Positions 36,985-46,730 of a stretch of 64,000 nucleotides of DNA are shown in pieces. The notes under the pieces are model-generated. The model saw nothing but the letters and a program-made list of their open reading frames with translations, was not told the DNA's origin and ran no database searches. The position numbers and the translations under genes are program-made. The DNA is taken from NCBI GenBank assembly GCA_021372725.1, contig JAJFTV010000112.1, forward strand, positions 1 to 64,000, read 5' to 3'. Position 1 is the first letter of the stretch; each line of letters opens with the position of its first letter. The stretch is from Chloroflexota bacterium (GTDB lineage: Bacteria; Chloroflexota; Anaerolineae; Anaerolineales; Anaerolineaceae).

Positions 36985-38229
36985 TTATGCCGGGTGCTCT
37001 GCCAGCTCGCTTTTCAACAGGTAAGGGAGCAGCGCATAAAACTCAGTGGCTTTGACCACGTCATCCAAAGGAACTGAATCAATGGTCGTATGGGCAGTTT
37101 CTTCATCTCCCGGGCCAAAACCAATACTGGGAATTCCTGCTTTACCTGCCCAGTAAATCCCGTTGGTAGAGAAATTCCATTTACCGGAAGGGGCATCCGG
37201 CAAACCAATTTTCTGCCTGGTTTTCTGACCGGCGATGACCAATGGGTGATTTTCATCCAGCGCCCAGGCAGGGAAATATTTGTCAACTGGAAAAACAAAC
37301 CCGGTATAGGAAGGTTCTTCATAGAAAAGTTCTTCTATTTTTATCGAGTCAAGGTGTTCGGGGGGTATCAGCGCCTGCACCTCTTCGATCACCTTTTCTT
37401 TTGTTTCTCCAAACGTCATGCGCCGGTCGACAAAAATAACAGCTTCATCCGGGACTGCATTAATGCTGGGTGTTTTTACTTCCATATCGGAAACGGTAAT
37501 TTTTCCGTTTCCCAAAAATGGATGATCTCCCAGCGAGGGTTCCAGTTCGCTTATTCCCTTTATGATGGGCAGCAATTTATAAATGGCGTTATCGCCCAGT
37601 TGGTTGCTGGCCGCATGGGCACTCTTTCCTTTTGCGGTGATCTTGAATTCCAGGCGGCCTTTGTGCCCGCGGTAAACCTGCATTTTGGAGGGTTCACCGA
37701 TGACGACAAAATCCGGCCTGACCTTCGGGTCGACTTCGACGAAGGAATTGGGCGCAATCCCGTCGCACCATTCTTCCATGTTTCCAAAGTAGTAAACCGT
37801 CCACCCGTCCAGTAAACCCAAATCGCGTGCGATGGCGAGACCGTGAACCATGCCCGGGGTGCTGCCTTTTTCATCGCAGGCTCCGCGGGCGTACAGGATC
37901 CCATTGTCGATTTTGCCAATGAACGGATCCCACGCCCAGGCGGACGGGTCACCAATGCCCACCGTATCGATGTGTGAATCGTATACCAGCACTTTTGCGC
38001 CGCTGCCAATTCTGCCCAGGATGTTCCCCATCCTGTCAAAACGAACTTCGTCGTAATGAAGCAAGCGCATTTCTTCTGCAATGCGTTTACCGACTGCCTC
38101 AATTTGTGATTCCATGCTGGGTATGGCAACTATGTCCAGTATCATTTTGATGATTGCCGGACGGGATTGATTGACTTTCAGGTGGATGGTTGTAGCATTT
38201 TGCTCTGTTATTTGATTTGATAATTGCAT
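36985..38229 (-). CDS. M20-family metallohydrolase, YgeY-like (selenium-metabolism-linked hydrolase group)
   Basis: The 414-residue protein has the M20 metal sites: DSHIDTVGIGD near residue 86, with the catalytic GACDEKGS near residue 117, NMEEWCDG near residue 150 and the later EPSKMQVYRGHKG. Compared with ordinary ArgE/DapE proteins, SAHAASNQLGDNAIYK and DRRMTFGETKE fit the YgeY group, whose family name comes from co-occurrence with selenium-dependent molybdenum hydroxylases. Its substrate is unknown; members act on ureido or acylated amino compounds. It stands alone on the minus strand, and no molybdenum enzyme is near. A probable selenoprotein gene lies at 2982-3467. Confidence 0.8.
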   Translation of the reverse strand: MQLSNQITEQNATTIHLKVNQSRPAIIKMILDIVAIPSMESQIEAVGKRIAEEMRLLHYDEVRFDRMGNILGRIGSGAKVLVYDSHIDTVGIGDPSAWAWDPFIGKIDNGILYARGACDEKGSTPGMVHGLAIARDLGLLDGWTVYYFGNMEEWCDGIAPNSFVEVDPKVRPDFVVIGEPSKMQVYRGHKGRLEFKITAKGKSAHAASNQLGDNAIYKLLPIIKGISELEPSLGDHPFLGNGKITVSDMEVKTPSINAVPDEAVIFVDRRMTFGETKEKVIEEVQALIPPEHLDSIKIEELFYEEPSYTGFVFPVDKYFPAWALDENHPLVIAGQKTRQKIGLPDAPSGKWNFSTNGIYWAGKAGIPSIGFGPGDEETAHTTIDSVPLDDVVKATEFYALLPYLLKSELAEHPA

Positions 38230-38334
38230 GATGTTTGGCCATTCCTTATATATTAATGATCGGAATTAACAACATACAAATGAATTATAACCAATCTCTG
38301 ATTTGACGAACGCCGAACACCACTTTTGTTTACA

Positions 38335-39108
38335 CTAAATTCCATGATAATCTTCCCTCTGTTTGACGGCAGCGACGAGGATGGATTGCCCAAAAGGCAG
38401 CGGCAATAGACTTTCAAGCGGTTTCAAAACAGGCACCAAAAACCGATCAAATATTTTAAATTCGAAACTCACGATCCTTGAGTCCAATCTTCTTCTAAAC
38501 AGGCGGCCGTTGATCCACCAAAACAAAGTGCTCAAACGGTTGAAGTATTCGATATGCAGGATTTTGTATCCGGTTTGTTCCAGCCTGGTGGCAATTTCGG
38601 ATTTTCTGTATCGACGGAAGTGGCCGGCCTGTTTGTCCATCGATCCATATAATCCCGGATGTGAGGGGACTTGCAGGATCAACACTCCTTGTCCAAGAGG
38701 CAAAAGGGCATTTATATGGCGGAGGGCAGACAGGTCATCTTTGACATGTTCAAGCGCGTTCAGACAGAGGATTGTGTCGAACCCGGAGACTTTCATCCAC
38801 AGCGGTAATGGGGTCTGCTCAAAATCAGCGCAAATGGCCCGAAACTGGCTGCAATCTTCAAATCGCTGGTTGAGAAAATCAACATTCTCTTGAGATATAT
38901 CTATGGAGGTAACCCTCTCCACCAAAGGCAAAATGTGCAACAGGTATGTTCTGTTACCACTGCCGATATCCAACACATTTTTACCCAGATACCGGTTGAT
39001 GCGTGAAACAATCCAACCGTAGTAATGAATACCCTCTGAGGTTGAGGGGGACATCGTTGCCCAACCGGCAGGGCGAGTATCCCGCGATTTGGTGGATGAA
39101 TGTGACAT
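38335..39108 (-). CDS. Class I SAM-dependent methyltransferase
   Basis: The protein has 257 residues from ATG 39108; a TTG start at 39159 would add 17. The SAM-binding motif is NVLDIGSGNRTYLLHI near residue 45, followed by VTSIDISQENVDFL and FDTILCLNALEHVKDDLSALRHI, the pattern of Methyltransf_11-type enzymes. A C-terminal segment resembles that of methyltransferases from polysaccharide clusters. It is divergent from the cysC operon. Confidence 0.82.
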   Translation of the reverse strand: MSHSSTKSRDTRPAGWATMSPSTSEGIHYYGWIVSRINRYLGKNVLDIGSGNRTYLLHILPLVERVTSIDISQENVDFLNQRFEDCSQFRAICADFEQTPLPLWMKVSGFDTILCLNALEHVKDDLSALRHINALLPLGQGVLILQVPSHPGLYGSMDKQAGHFRRYRKSEIATRLEQTGYKILHIEYFNRLSTLFWWINGRLFRRRLDSRIVSFEFKIFDRFLVPVLKPLESLLPLPFGQSILVAAVKQREDYHGI

Positions 39109-39518
39109 AGGGTTCTTTTTCAGCCGTTTTGAACGATTATAACTGGATTTTGTTCTCAATTATTCAATCCACAACCCTCACTCCTGATGATACGAAAAAC
39201 AACGTCCCGGCACCGCTGTCCCGCAGGAAACTCTTGAACTTATTGATGAACCATAATGAACCAGAGGAAATGTTGACCGTTCTGCCATGTCAACACCGTT
39301 GATTTCAGGCCAGGCCGCGGGGGATGTGGAAAACTTGTTAATTATTGGCAGATCAACCTTCCGCGTCTGTTTTTGGATGTTGTTTATGGGGCGTGGTAAA
39401 ATTTACGTTACAATGATGACTCCTTTCCCATCAGGTTTTCATTGAAAACCATGGAAGCCGGGAGACAACGGAAAAATCGATACCCCCGAGATTTTTCTGT
39501 TGTGATTGTGAAGGATAA
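39109..39518 (+). other. Divergent intergenic region upstream of cysC
   Basis: About 410 bases hold no gene. Two hairpins lie near the cysC start: 39434-39450 (7-bp stem, ATT loop) and a stronger one at 39466-39502. A TACAAT at 39409 is a possible -10 box, but no well-spaced -35 was found. Nothing resembling a known SAM or cysteine riboswitch was recognised. Confidence 0.4.
39466..39502 (+). promoter_or_regulatory. Stem-loop in the cysC leader
   Basis: Arms 39466-39478 and 39490-39502 pair over 13 positions with one G-U pair and an 11-base loop. It ends 16 bases before the cysC start codon, just before the GAAGGA ribosome site, so it could control translation of the operon. Confidence 0.5.
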
Positions 39519-40130
39519 ATGGCAGAAGACAATATTTTCCCCCACCTACACCAGGTGGATCAAAATCTCAGAAGCGGTCTCAAAAATCAACACCCTGTCG
39601 TTATCTGGCTGACCGGTCTTTCCGGAAGCGGGAAAAGCACCATTGCCAATGCATTGGAATACCGGCTGGCTAACGATTATCGTTCCCATACCTATTTGTT
39701 GGATGGAGATAATATCCGCAAGGGCCTGAATGCGGGACTGGGCTTCTCGGATGAAGACCGCAAGGAAAATATTCGACGCGTCGGTGAGGTTTCAAAAATC
39801 CTGTATAATGCTGGTTTGATTGTGATTACGGCCTTTATCAGCCCATTCCGTGCAGACAGGGAAATGGTTCGTGGTATGATCGAGCCGGGAGCATTTTGGG
39901 AAGTTTTTGTATCCTGTCCACTGGAAGTTTGTATGCAGCGTGATCCGAAAGGCTTGTATCGGAAAGCGCTGAAAGGTGAGATTTCGGAATTTACAGGGAT
40001 TACCTCTCCTTATGAAGAACCCCTCGCACCCGAACTGCAAGTAAAAAGCGATCAATACAGTGTCGATGAGTGTGTGGCACAAATCATTGGCGCGATGTTG
40101 GAGAAACAAATCATTAAACAACCTGGATAG
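39519..40130 (+). CDS. cysC: Adenylylsulfate (APS) kinase
   Basis: The 203-residue kinase converts APS to PAPS. Walker [10 protein letters not shown] lies near residue 34, [26 protein letters not shown] (the APS-binding region) near residue 65, and the [13 protein letters not shown] segment that holds the conserved serine near residue 107. All expected catalytic positions are present. It starts the operon cysC-cysD-cysN-cysQ-flippase with 13 bases to cysD. It is the only intact APS kinase here, as the copy fused to CysN is degenerate. Confidence 0.96.
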   Translation: MAEDNIFPHLHQVDQNLRSGLKNQHPVVIWLTGLSGSGKSTIANALEYRLANDYRSHTYLLDGDNIRKGLNAGLGFSDEDRKENIRRVGEVSKILYNAGLIVITAFISPFRADREMVRGMIEPGAFWEVFVSCPLEVCMQRDPKGLYRKALKGEISEFTGITSPYEEPLAPELQVKSDQYSVDECVAQIIGAMLEKQIIKQPG

Positions 40131-40143
40131 AAAGCATATTTTT

Positions 40144-41025
40144 ATGGGACATTTGGACGAATTGGAAAATCGCAGTGTATACATCCTGCGTGAAGCGTAT
40201 GCGAATTTCAAAAATTTGGGCATGCTCTGGTCGATGGGGAAAGACAGTACCGTCTTATTGTGGTTAACCAAAAAAGCTTTCTTCGGACATGTACCGTTTC
40301 CATTGATCCATATCGATACGCATTACAAGATTCCTGAAATGATCCAATACAGGGATCGACTGACAAAGGAATGGCGACTGCCAATGGTGATCGGAGCCAA
40401 TGATGAAGCACTCGAGCAAAAACAAACCTTCCCGGATAACCAGGTAGATCGGATTACCTGCTGCAGTTTGCTGAAAACCGAAGCCCTTCGCAGGACATTA
40501 ACCGGTGAGGGTAGGCGAATGCGCTATAACCACTCAACAGATCAGTACGAAGAAGACCCCCACCCTGAACCTTTCACGGGCGTCATTGTAGGTGCACGGG
40601 CTGATGAAGAAGGTTCACGCTCCAAGGAACGATACTTTTCTCCACGCGATAAAAAAAACGAATGGAACATCGGTGAACAGCCGCCTGAATTCTGGAATCA
40701 GTACAAGACTGATTTCGCCCCGGGAACCAATGTCCGTATTCACCCTTTGCTCGACTGGACAGAACTAAACATCTGGGAGTATATCCGGCAGGAAAAAATC
40801 CCAACTGTTTCCCTTTACTACAACCACGGGGATGGTAAACGCTACCGTTCTTTGGGATGCTATCCCTGCACATTTCCGGTTGATTCGGATGCGCGCAATG
40901 TGGATGAGATCATTGCCGAGCTCAAGGTGGGCAAGTTTGCACACGTGGCAGAACGGGCCGGCCGGGCACAGGATAAGGATGATGGCGGGGGGCTGGAGAC
41001 GCTCAGACGAGAGGGGTACATGTAG
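40144..41025 (+). CDS. cysD: Sulfate adenylyltransferase subunit 2 (small, catalytic)
   Basis: The protein has 293 residues from ATG 40144; earlier in-frame codons overlap cysC. The N-type ATP pyrophosphatase loop reads [12 protein letters not shown] near residue 28. The conserved [30 protein letters not shown] and [12 protein letters not shown] segments follow, as in CysD. With CysN it makes APS from ATP and sulfate. Its TAG stop overlaps the cysN GTG by one base. Confidence 0.96.
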   Translation: MGHLDELENRSVYILREAYANFKNLGMLWSMGKDSTVLLWLTKKAFFGHVPFPLIHIDTHYKIPEMIQYRDRLTKEWRLPMVIGANDEALEQKQTFPDNQVDRITCCSLLKTEALRRTLTGEGRRMRYNHSTDQYEEDPHPEPFTGVIVGARADEEGSRSKERYFSPRDKKNEWNIGEQPPEFWNQYKTDFAPGTNVRIHPLLDWTELNIWEYIRQEKIPTVSLYYNHGDGKRYRSLGCYPCTFPVDSDARNVDEIIAELKVGKFAHVAERAGRAQDKDDGGGLETLRREGYM

Positions 41026-42860
41026 TGGACGAGGCAATTGTGGATAACAATTTGGATGTTGATACTCGCGAAAAGATGGATATTGTATTTGTGGGCCATG
41101 TCGATCATGGCAAGAGTACTGTCATTGGGCGGTTGCTCGCCGATACAGGTACCCTGCCGGAAGGCAAATTTGAACAAATCCAGGGGGCTTGCGAACGAAA
41201 CTCGAAGCCGTTTGAGTACGCCTATCTCATCGATGCGCTAAAAGATGAACGCGCCCAAAATATCACTATTGATTCAGCGCGGGTATTCTTTCAATCGGAG
41301 AAACGGCATTACATCATCATTGACGCTCCGGGACACATTGAATTTATCAAGAACATGGTTACCGGCGCTTCCCGGGCAGAAGCTGCTGTTCTGGTCATCG
41401 ATGCCCATGAGGGGATCCAGGAAAACTCGCGCCGGCATGGTTATCTGCTGTGGATGCTCGGTATCAAACAGATTGTTGTGCTGGTCAATAAAATGGACCT
41501 GGTTGATTATCAACAGGACGTATTTGATTCGATCTGTACGGAGTACAACAAATTTCTGGGCGAAATTGGTATGCGACCGCTCTGCTATATTCCGATCAGC
41601 GGCAGACTGGGGGACAATGTTGTCAGGTTGAGCGACAAGACGCCCTGGTATCAAGGTTTTACCGTGTTGGACGCGTTGGATAGCTTTGAGAAAGCAAAAC
41701 CCCTGACCGATAAACCATTCCGATTCCCCATCCAGGATATTTATCGATTTACGCTATATGGTGATGATCGCCGCATTGTAGCAGGAACCGTTTCCAGTGG
41801 AACCGCCCAGGTCGGAGATGAACTGGTTTTCTATCCCTCCGGAAAGAGCAGCAGGATAAAATCCATCGAAACATTTTCCGCTCCTGCCAAAGACAAAGCT
41901 GTCAGTGGGGATGCGGTAGGTTTCACTCTGGATACGCAAATTTATATCCGCCGGGGGCAGATCGCTGCCCGCGCGGATGAAGCCCCTCCCAAAGTTGCCA
42001 CGCGCATCCGTGTCAGCCTTTTCTGGCTGGGTAAACACCCCATGCTGCCCAAAAAACAGTACATTCTTAAATTGGGCACAGCCAAGGTAAAAGCCCAAAT
42101 TGAAACCATTCACCGCATCATCGATGCTTCAGATTATTCATCCAGCAAAGACAAGAATCTGATCGGTCATCATGATGTGGCCGAATGTACTCTGGTTTTA
42201 AGCCATCCTATTGCATTCAATCTATCCAGCACCATGACGGATATCAGCCGGTTTGTCATCGTGGATGATTACGAAATCTGGGGCGGTGGTATTGTATTGG
42301 AAGCCATCGAGGATTCCAACTCTGAGCTGCTGGAGGAAGTGGTTACACGGGATCTGAAATGGGTCAAAACCAACGTCACCATGTCGCAAAGGGCGGAACG
42401 CTACAATCAACGCCCCACCCTCTTGATCGTCACAGGTCAAAAAGGTGCGGGACGCAAACGCTTTGCCAGCCTGCTCGAAAGGCAATTGTTTGATAACGGG
42501 AAATTCGCCTATTATTTGGGAATTGGCAGCTTCCTTTACAGTGTCGGCGCAGATCTGAAACGACAAAACCCCGCAGACAACTGGCACGAGCAGCTTCGCC
42601 GTATGGCTGAAACGGCCCACATGTTCCTGGATGCCGGAATGATTCTGATCATGACCGCCGTTGAATTGACCGAAGATGATTTGAAAATCTTCAAGACTAT
42701 CCTCAATCCGACACAGATTGAAACCATCTGGATTGGCGAGAACGTTACCACGGATATCAATTTTGATCTGCAGGTGATGGGTGGCGATGAGAATTCGGAA
42801 CGGTCTGTGGTTCAGGTGAAGCGTATGTTACAAGATCATGGGATTATCTTCAGCCCGTAA
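41025..42860 (+). CDS. cysN: Sulfate adenylyltransferase subunit 1 (GTPase) with degenerate C-terminal APS-kinase-like domain
   Basis: The protein has 611 residues and starts at GTG 41025. The EF-Tu-like GTPase has G1 GHVDHGKS (residues 24-31), G3 DAPGHIEF and G4 NKMD, then two beta-barrel domains to about residue 440. From about residue 460 a CysC-like domain follows, but its P-loop reads GQKGAGRKR (Gly471 to Arg479): the catalytic Lys and the Ser/Thr are replaced, and the DGDN-type substrate loop is gone. The tail should therefore be inactive as a kinase and may be structural. An intact cysC two genes upstream supplies the activity. Confidence 0.93.
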   Translation: MDEAIVDNNLDVDTREKMDIVFVGHVDHGKSTVIGRLLADTGTLPEGKFEQIQGACERNSKPFEYAYLIDALKDERAQNITIDSARVFFQSEKRHYIIIDAPGHIEFIKNMVTGASRAEAAVLVIDAHEGIQENSRRHGYLLWMLGIKQIVVLVNKMDLVDYQQDVFDSICTEYNKFLGEIGMRPLCYIPISGRLGDNVVRLSDKTPWYQGFTVLDALDSFEKAKPLTDKPFRFPIQDIYRFTLYGDDRRIVAGTVSSGTAQVGDELVFYPSGKSSRIKSIETFSAPAKDKAVSGDAVGFTLDTQIYIRRGQIAARADEAPPKVATRIRVSLFWLGKHPMLPKKQYILKLGTAKVKAQIETIHRIIDASDYSSSKDKNLIGHHDVAECTLVLSHPIAFNLSSTMTDISRFVIVDDYEIWGGGIVLEAIEDSNSELLEEVVTRDLKWVKTNVTMSQRAERYNQRPTLLIVTGQKGAGRKRFASLLERQLFDNGKFAYYLGIGSFLYSVGADLKRQNPADNWHEQLRRMAETAHMFLDAGMILIMTAVELTEDDLKIFKTILNPTQIETIWIGENVTTDINFDLQVMGGDENSERSVVQVKRMLQDHGIIFSP

Positions 42861-42948
42861 ATCTTTCGAAAGGATAAAAAATACCGGCCACAGTTTTTCA
42901 TCGCATGTCTTTGAAAGGCTGTGGCAGGTTTCATCAAAGAGGAGTCCA

Positions 42949-43947
42949 ATGATTGATCTTGGCAACCCGGACGTCAATTTTGCTCTGGAAGCTGTCAGGC
43001 AGGCTGCAATGTTGGTCAAACAGATCCAGTCTGAGATGGTATCCCCGGCATTGACAAAGGATGACAGATCCCCGGTTACGGTGGCTGATTTTTCATCCCA
43101 GGCATTAATCGGCGGGCTGCTCTCCAAACGTTTTCCCCAGGACGTACTGGTCGCCGAGGAAAGCTCTGAGATCTTGAGGCAAGCGGAGTATTCGGGAACA
43201 CTGGAACAAATCCTGGTTTATGTTTCCCGTAATATTTCGCAGGCCAACGCAGAGCAGGTCTGCCGCTGGATGGATATGGGTACGGCTGAACCGAAAGGAC
43301 GTTATTGGGTATTGGATCCGATCGACGGAACCAAAGGTTTCCTGCGCGGCGATCAATACGTAGTAGCACTGGCCTTGATCGAGGGTGGAGAGGTACAGTT
43401 GGGTGTTTTAGGTTGCCCCAACCTGGTGGACGCGAAACAGTCGGACTTCTCCGGCACGGGTTCGCTGGTGATTGCCCGGCGCGGCCGCGGCACCTGGGTG
43501 ACGCCGTTGGAGGGTAATATCTCTTTTAGAAGGCTTTCTGTATCTCCCCGCAAGGAGACATCAGAGGCACGTATTCTACGCTCGTTCGAAGACGCCCATA
43601 CCAATGCCGGGCAAATCGACGGGCTGGCGCAGATGCTCGGAACCCGTGCGGATCCGGTGCGTCTGGATAGCCAGGCGAAATATGTATTGCTGGCTTCCGG
43701 TGAAGCTGATCTGTCCATCCGCATGCTGTCGCCAGGCGGGTTGGACTACCGCGAGAAAATTTGGGATCAGGCCGCCGGTTCGATTATCGTTGAAGAAGCG
43801 GGTGGAAAAATCACCGATCTGGACGGCAAGCGGCTGGATTTTACGAAAGGGCGGACTCTTGCAGATAACCGCGGCGTGCTGGCCAGTAACGGGCATTTTC
43901 ATGATGCAGCGCTTCAGGCTGTGAAGGTTGTCGAAGCGTATGAATGA
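42949..43947 (+). CDS. cysQ: 3'(2'),5'-bisphosphate nucleotidase (PAP phosphatase), IMPase family
   Basis: ATG 42949 follows AGAGGAGT and gives 332 residues. The metal-binding motifs of the Li-sensitive phosphatase family are present: EESSEILR near residue 66, DPIDGTKGFLRG near residue 125, and the C-terminal GGLDYREKIWDQAAGSIIVEEAGG near residue 264. The length and insertions match plant HAL2-like members. It would dephosphorylate PAP, the inhibitory by-product of sulfotransferases. Its end overlaps the flippase start by 8 bases. Confidence 0.9.
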   Translation: MIDLGNPDVNFALEAVRQAAMLVKQIQSEMVSPALTKDDRSPVTVADFSSQALIGGLLSKRFPQDVLVAEESSEILRQAEYSGTLEQILVYVSRNISQANAEQVCRWMDMGTAEPKGRYWVLDPIDGTKGFLRGDQYVVALALIEGGEVQLGVLGCPNLVDAKQSDFSGTGSLVIARRGRGTWVTPLEGNISFRRLSVSPRKETSEARILRSFEDAHTNAGQIDGLAQMLGTRADPVRLDSQAKYVLLASGEADLSIRMLSPGGLDYREKIWDQAAGSIIVEEAGGKITDLDGKRLDFTKGRTLADNRGVLASNGHFHDAALQAVKVVEAYE

Positions 43948-45400
43948 AGATATTGCCAGAAGAAGCATTGACTCTGTCAAGTGGAACTTCATCAGCAATA
44001 TACTTTATAACCTGATCTACTTTGCACAGACGATCATATTGGCAAGGCTTCTTCCGGTTGAATCGTTTGGTATTTATGCAGGCGCGGCTTCCATCGTTGT
44101 GATGACCAACAGTTTTGCCACCTTTGGATTGGGTGGAGCATTTCTTCATCGCTGCATGGAAACCGAGGATATCGAGCAGACCGCTGCCATTCATTTTACC
44201 CTTCAGTTCATCCTGAATATTGCCTGGACGGTGCTGATGCTTGCCGGCGGGCTGTTATTCCTTAATAAAGCAGAACCCGGGATGTTGACGGTCTATGTAG
44301 TTCTTACTTTGACCTATACTCTGAGAAATTTTACGACCACTCCCCGAATTATCCTCAGCCGCCAGATCAAGTTTCAACGCATCGCAGTGTTGACCGCTCT
44401 GGATGCTGTGATCACCTTTATTTCGGCCGTTCTTCTGGCATTACTGGATCAACCAATCTGGGCGCTGCTGGCAACCAATATTTCCAATGCCATTCTGCAT
44501 ATTGTAGTCTTCTATATATGGAAACCGGTCTGGAAGCCCAGCTTCCGTTGGGACATGCCGGTTGTGAAATATTTTTTACGGTTTGGCAGCCGTCAGGTTC
44601 TAAGTGGAGCTCTGCTGGATGTACTGGACAGGGGTGACGATTTCTGGACAAAAACCTACCTGGGGGCGGGTCCGTTGGGGTATTATTCGCGGGCTTACGC
44701 CATCGCCAAAATACCGGGCAATATCATCGCTTCACCCATGTCGTCGGTTGCGGTTTCCACTTATGCTGAACTCAAGAACGACAAAAAGGGGCTTACAGAG
44801 GCTTTTTTTGAAACCAACGCGCTCCTGATCCGCACCGGTTTTTTACTGGTGGGTGTATTGGCGCTGGTTGCACCGGAATTTATTCGCATTGTACTGGGTG
44901 AAAAATGGATGCCCATGCTGATGACCTTTCGCCTGATGCTGCCATTCACCATGTTCGACCCGTTAAAACAGATGATGGCCCATCTGTTTGTAGCGGTTGG
45001 CAAACCGGAGGTGATCGTCAAAATTCGCCTGATCCAGGTGATCATTCTGGTGGTATCCCTGTTTGCCCTGGGTCTGCCGTTCGGGATCGAAGGTGTTGCC
45101 ATTGCGGTGGATATCATGATGGTGGCCGGTATTGCGATGATCCTGTATAAAGCGAAAGACCATGTGGAATTATTTGTAGGGAAGATGTTTCTGGTTCCCG
45201 GGATTGGATTACTGGCAGGGTTATTGGCGGGTTATGCCGGCGCTCAAATTCAGAGAGTAACCATGAATGATTGGGTTTCCGGAGCGGTTAAAGCCGGATT
45301 GTTTGTGCTGGTGTACGGCCTGGTTACTATACTTCTGGAAAAGGATCAGATCCGCTATATGGTAACTCTCATAAAGAAGTATGTAATTAAGAAAACATGA
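43940..45400 (+). CDS. Polysaccharide flippase/exporter, Wzx/MATE-like (lipopolysaccharide biosynthesis protein family)
   Basis: The protein has 486 residues from ATG 43940, inside the last codons of cysQ (an ATGAATGA overlap), so it is translationally coupled to it. It has about 12-14 helices; residues 15-60 contain the family start WNFISNILYNLIYFAQTIILARLLPVESFGIY, and GPLGYYSRAYAIAKIPGNII lies near residue 245, both typical of the WzxC/TuaB group. It would flip a lipid-linked glycan repeat across the membrane. Its fusion to a PAPS operon argues that this glycan is sulfated. Confidence 0.92.
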   Translation: MNEDIARRSIDSVKWNFISNILYNLIYFAQTIILARLLPVESFGIYAGAASIVVMTNSFATFGLGGAFLHRCMETEDIEQTAAIHFTLQFILNIAWTVLMLAGGLLFLNKAEPGMLTVYVVLTLTYTLRNFTTTPRIILSRQIKFQRIAVLTALDAVITFISAVLLALLDQPIWALLATNISNAILHIVVFYIWKPVWKPSFRWDMPVVKYFLRFGSRQVLSGALLDVLDRGDDFWTKTYLGAGPLGYYSRAYAIAKIPGNIIASPMSSVAVSTYAELKNDKKGLTEAFFETNALLIRTGFLLVGVLALVAPEFIRIVLGEKWMPMLMTFRLMLPFTMFDPLKQMMAHLFVAVGKPEVIVKIRLIQVIILVVSLFALGLPFGIEGVAIAVDIMMVAGIAMILYKAKDHVELFVGKMFLVPGIGLLAGLLAGYAGAQIQRVTMNDWVSGAVKAGLFVLVYGLVTILLEKDQIRYMVTLIKKYVIKKT

Positions 45401-45561
45401 TACATCAATTAGTATTCATGTCATATTATTGATCACTTTTTTACCTGACTTCGAATCCATCTCCACACTGCAAGAAAACAGGGAAGAAGCTTTCCAGACA
45501 CTCTACTTCCAATCCATTTTTCTGCTGCCCTTCCTTTTCCTGCGTTTCCTGGCAAAAATGG

Positions 45562-46236
45562 TCAAATTCTCTCGTAAAAGTAAAAATCAGAAAATGAGCC
45601 GGTTTTGCTATCGCCGGTGTAAGGGTATCGATTTGGGATGTAATCCTTCAATATCCAGTTGTGTGCGTTCTCTTCAACCCAGTTTGTAAATTTCCTGTGC
45701 TTGATATGGTTACTATTATGGTATTTCCTGCCGTTGTCAGTGTTGCTCGAGTAGATAATTACATATCGGTTAGCTGCACTGAACAGTGTACGCATGTATT
45801 GATTAAATACCTCATCTTCCACCAGGTGAAAAATTACGTCCAGTGACAAGGACAATTCTGCAATATCTCCTGCATATTTCTGCATTAGATTGAATGATTT
45901 GGTTGGGTCATGGGCAAATTTACGTCTGCAAATTGAAATAGCAGTTTCGCTGACATCCAGACCAATATATTTCTGATAATTTGCCAGTTGGAGCTGGTTA
46001 CCATCGCCGCAACCTAACTCAATTACAGAAAAAATTTTATTGTCAATGACAAAAGCATTGATGATTTCTGCCTTAAATGCTGCCAGTTTATCATAGGAAC
46101 CGTCACCGGAATTTCCACCGGATGCATAACGTTTTTCCCAGTAATTTTTAGAGCCGGGGAACGACTTGATTAATTTACTATATAATGTCAAGATGAAATT
46201 GCCGAGAAAAGGGGTTCTCTTAATTGAATTTTTCAT
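45562..46236 (-). CDS. SAM-dependent methyltransferase
   Basis: The 224-residue protein has the SAM motif VIELGCGDGNQLQLA near residue 70, followed by YIGLDVSETAISICRRKF and a DVIFHLVEDEVFNQYMRTLF segment. The N-terminal NYWEKRYASGGNSGDGSYDKLAAFKAEII segment matches methyltransferases found in surface-polysaccharide clusters. It is convergent with the flippase operon. Its AT-rich composition differs from the upstream sulfation genes. Confidence 0.8.
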   Translation of the reverse strand: MKNSIKRTPFLGNFILTLYSKLIKSFPGSKNYWEKRYASGGNSGDGSYDKLAAFKAEIINAFVIDNKIFSVIELGCGDGNQLQLANYQKYIGLDVSETAISICRRKFAHDPTKSFNLMQKYAGDIAELSLSLDVIFHLVEDEVFNQYMRTLFSAANRYVIIYSSNTDNGRKYHNSNHIKHRKFTNWVEENAHNWILKDYIPNRYPYTGDSKTGSFSDFYFYERI

Positions 46237-46730
46237 AGAATATGCATAGTTTTATGAAATAATCGTTGGATGATCTGTATTGTCTTAGCTGTCTAAAGAA
46301 AGTATTATAGCAGGGATTATAAACTATTACGTTGAAATGCGTTTTTCAGAAGGTAACCCTGTAATAAATCGACAGACTACCGAGGGTGTTGGAAAAGTGC
46401 CCAAAGTTTTGTGAAAGTTATACAATACCATTATCCAAATGAAAGGACCTTTTTAACACTTTCCTACCCGGCAATTTTAATAAAAACGACTTCATCATGG
46501 CTGCCCGAACAGACGCCATTTTCAAAGAAATCCCATGAAAACCATGCGATGGATTTTCAGTTGAAGCCTCTTTTCAGCCAGATCTTGGCCAAATAGCGAT
46601 GATCAAGGATAGTGAGCCAGTTGAATCGTTACATCTCGGCCAATACACTATGGATGCCGGTGCAATTCAGCTCGCACCGGCATCTGCAGTCCTATTGGAA
46701 TAACACCCTGACCGCTGAGTGGGTTGAAGA
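46237..46730 (-). other. Intergenic stretch with a hairpin downstream of the sugar-permease operon
   Basis: No convincing gene was found; the 61-codon frame at 46411-46596 lacks a ribosome site and motifs. The hairpin at 46653-46684 is described separately. Confidence 0.4.
46653..46684 (-). terminator. Hairpin 47 bases past the sugar-permease stop codon
   Basis: A perfect 11-bp GC-rich inverted repeat with a 10-base loop lies downstream of the minus-strand permease gene. It lacks a T-run, so it may be a transcript-end or stabilising hairpin rather than an intrinsic terminator. Confidence 0.5.

Noticed and set aside
45449..45480. TTCGAATCC stretch resembling a tRNA T-loop
   Set aside because: No flanking acceptor or anticodon stems pair, so it is not a tRNA.
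46411..46596. A 61-codon open frame downstream of the sugar permeases
   Set aside because: It has no ribosome site, no hydrophobic or conserved pattern, and lies in AT-rich non-coding sequence.
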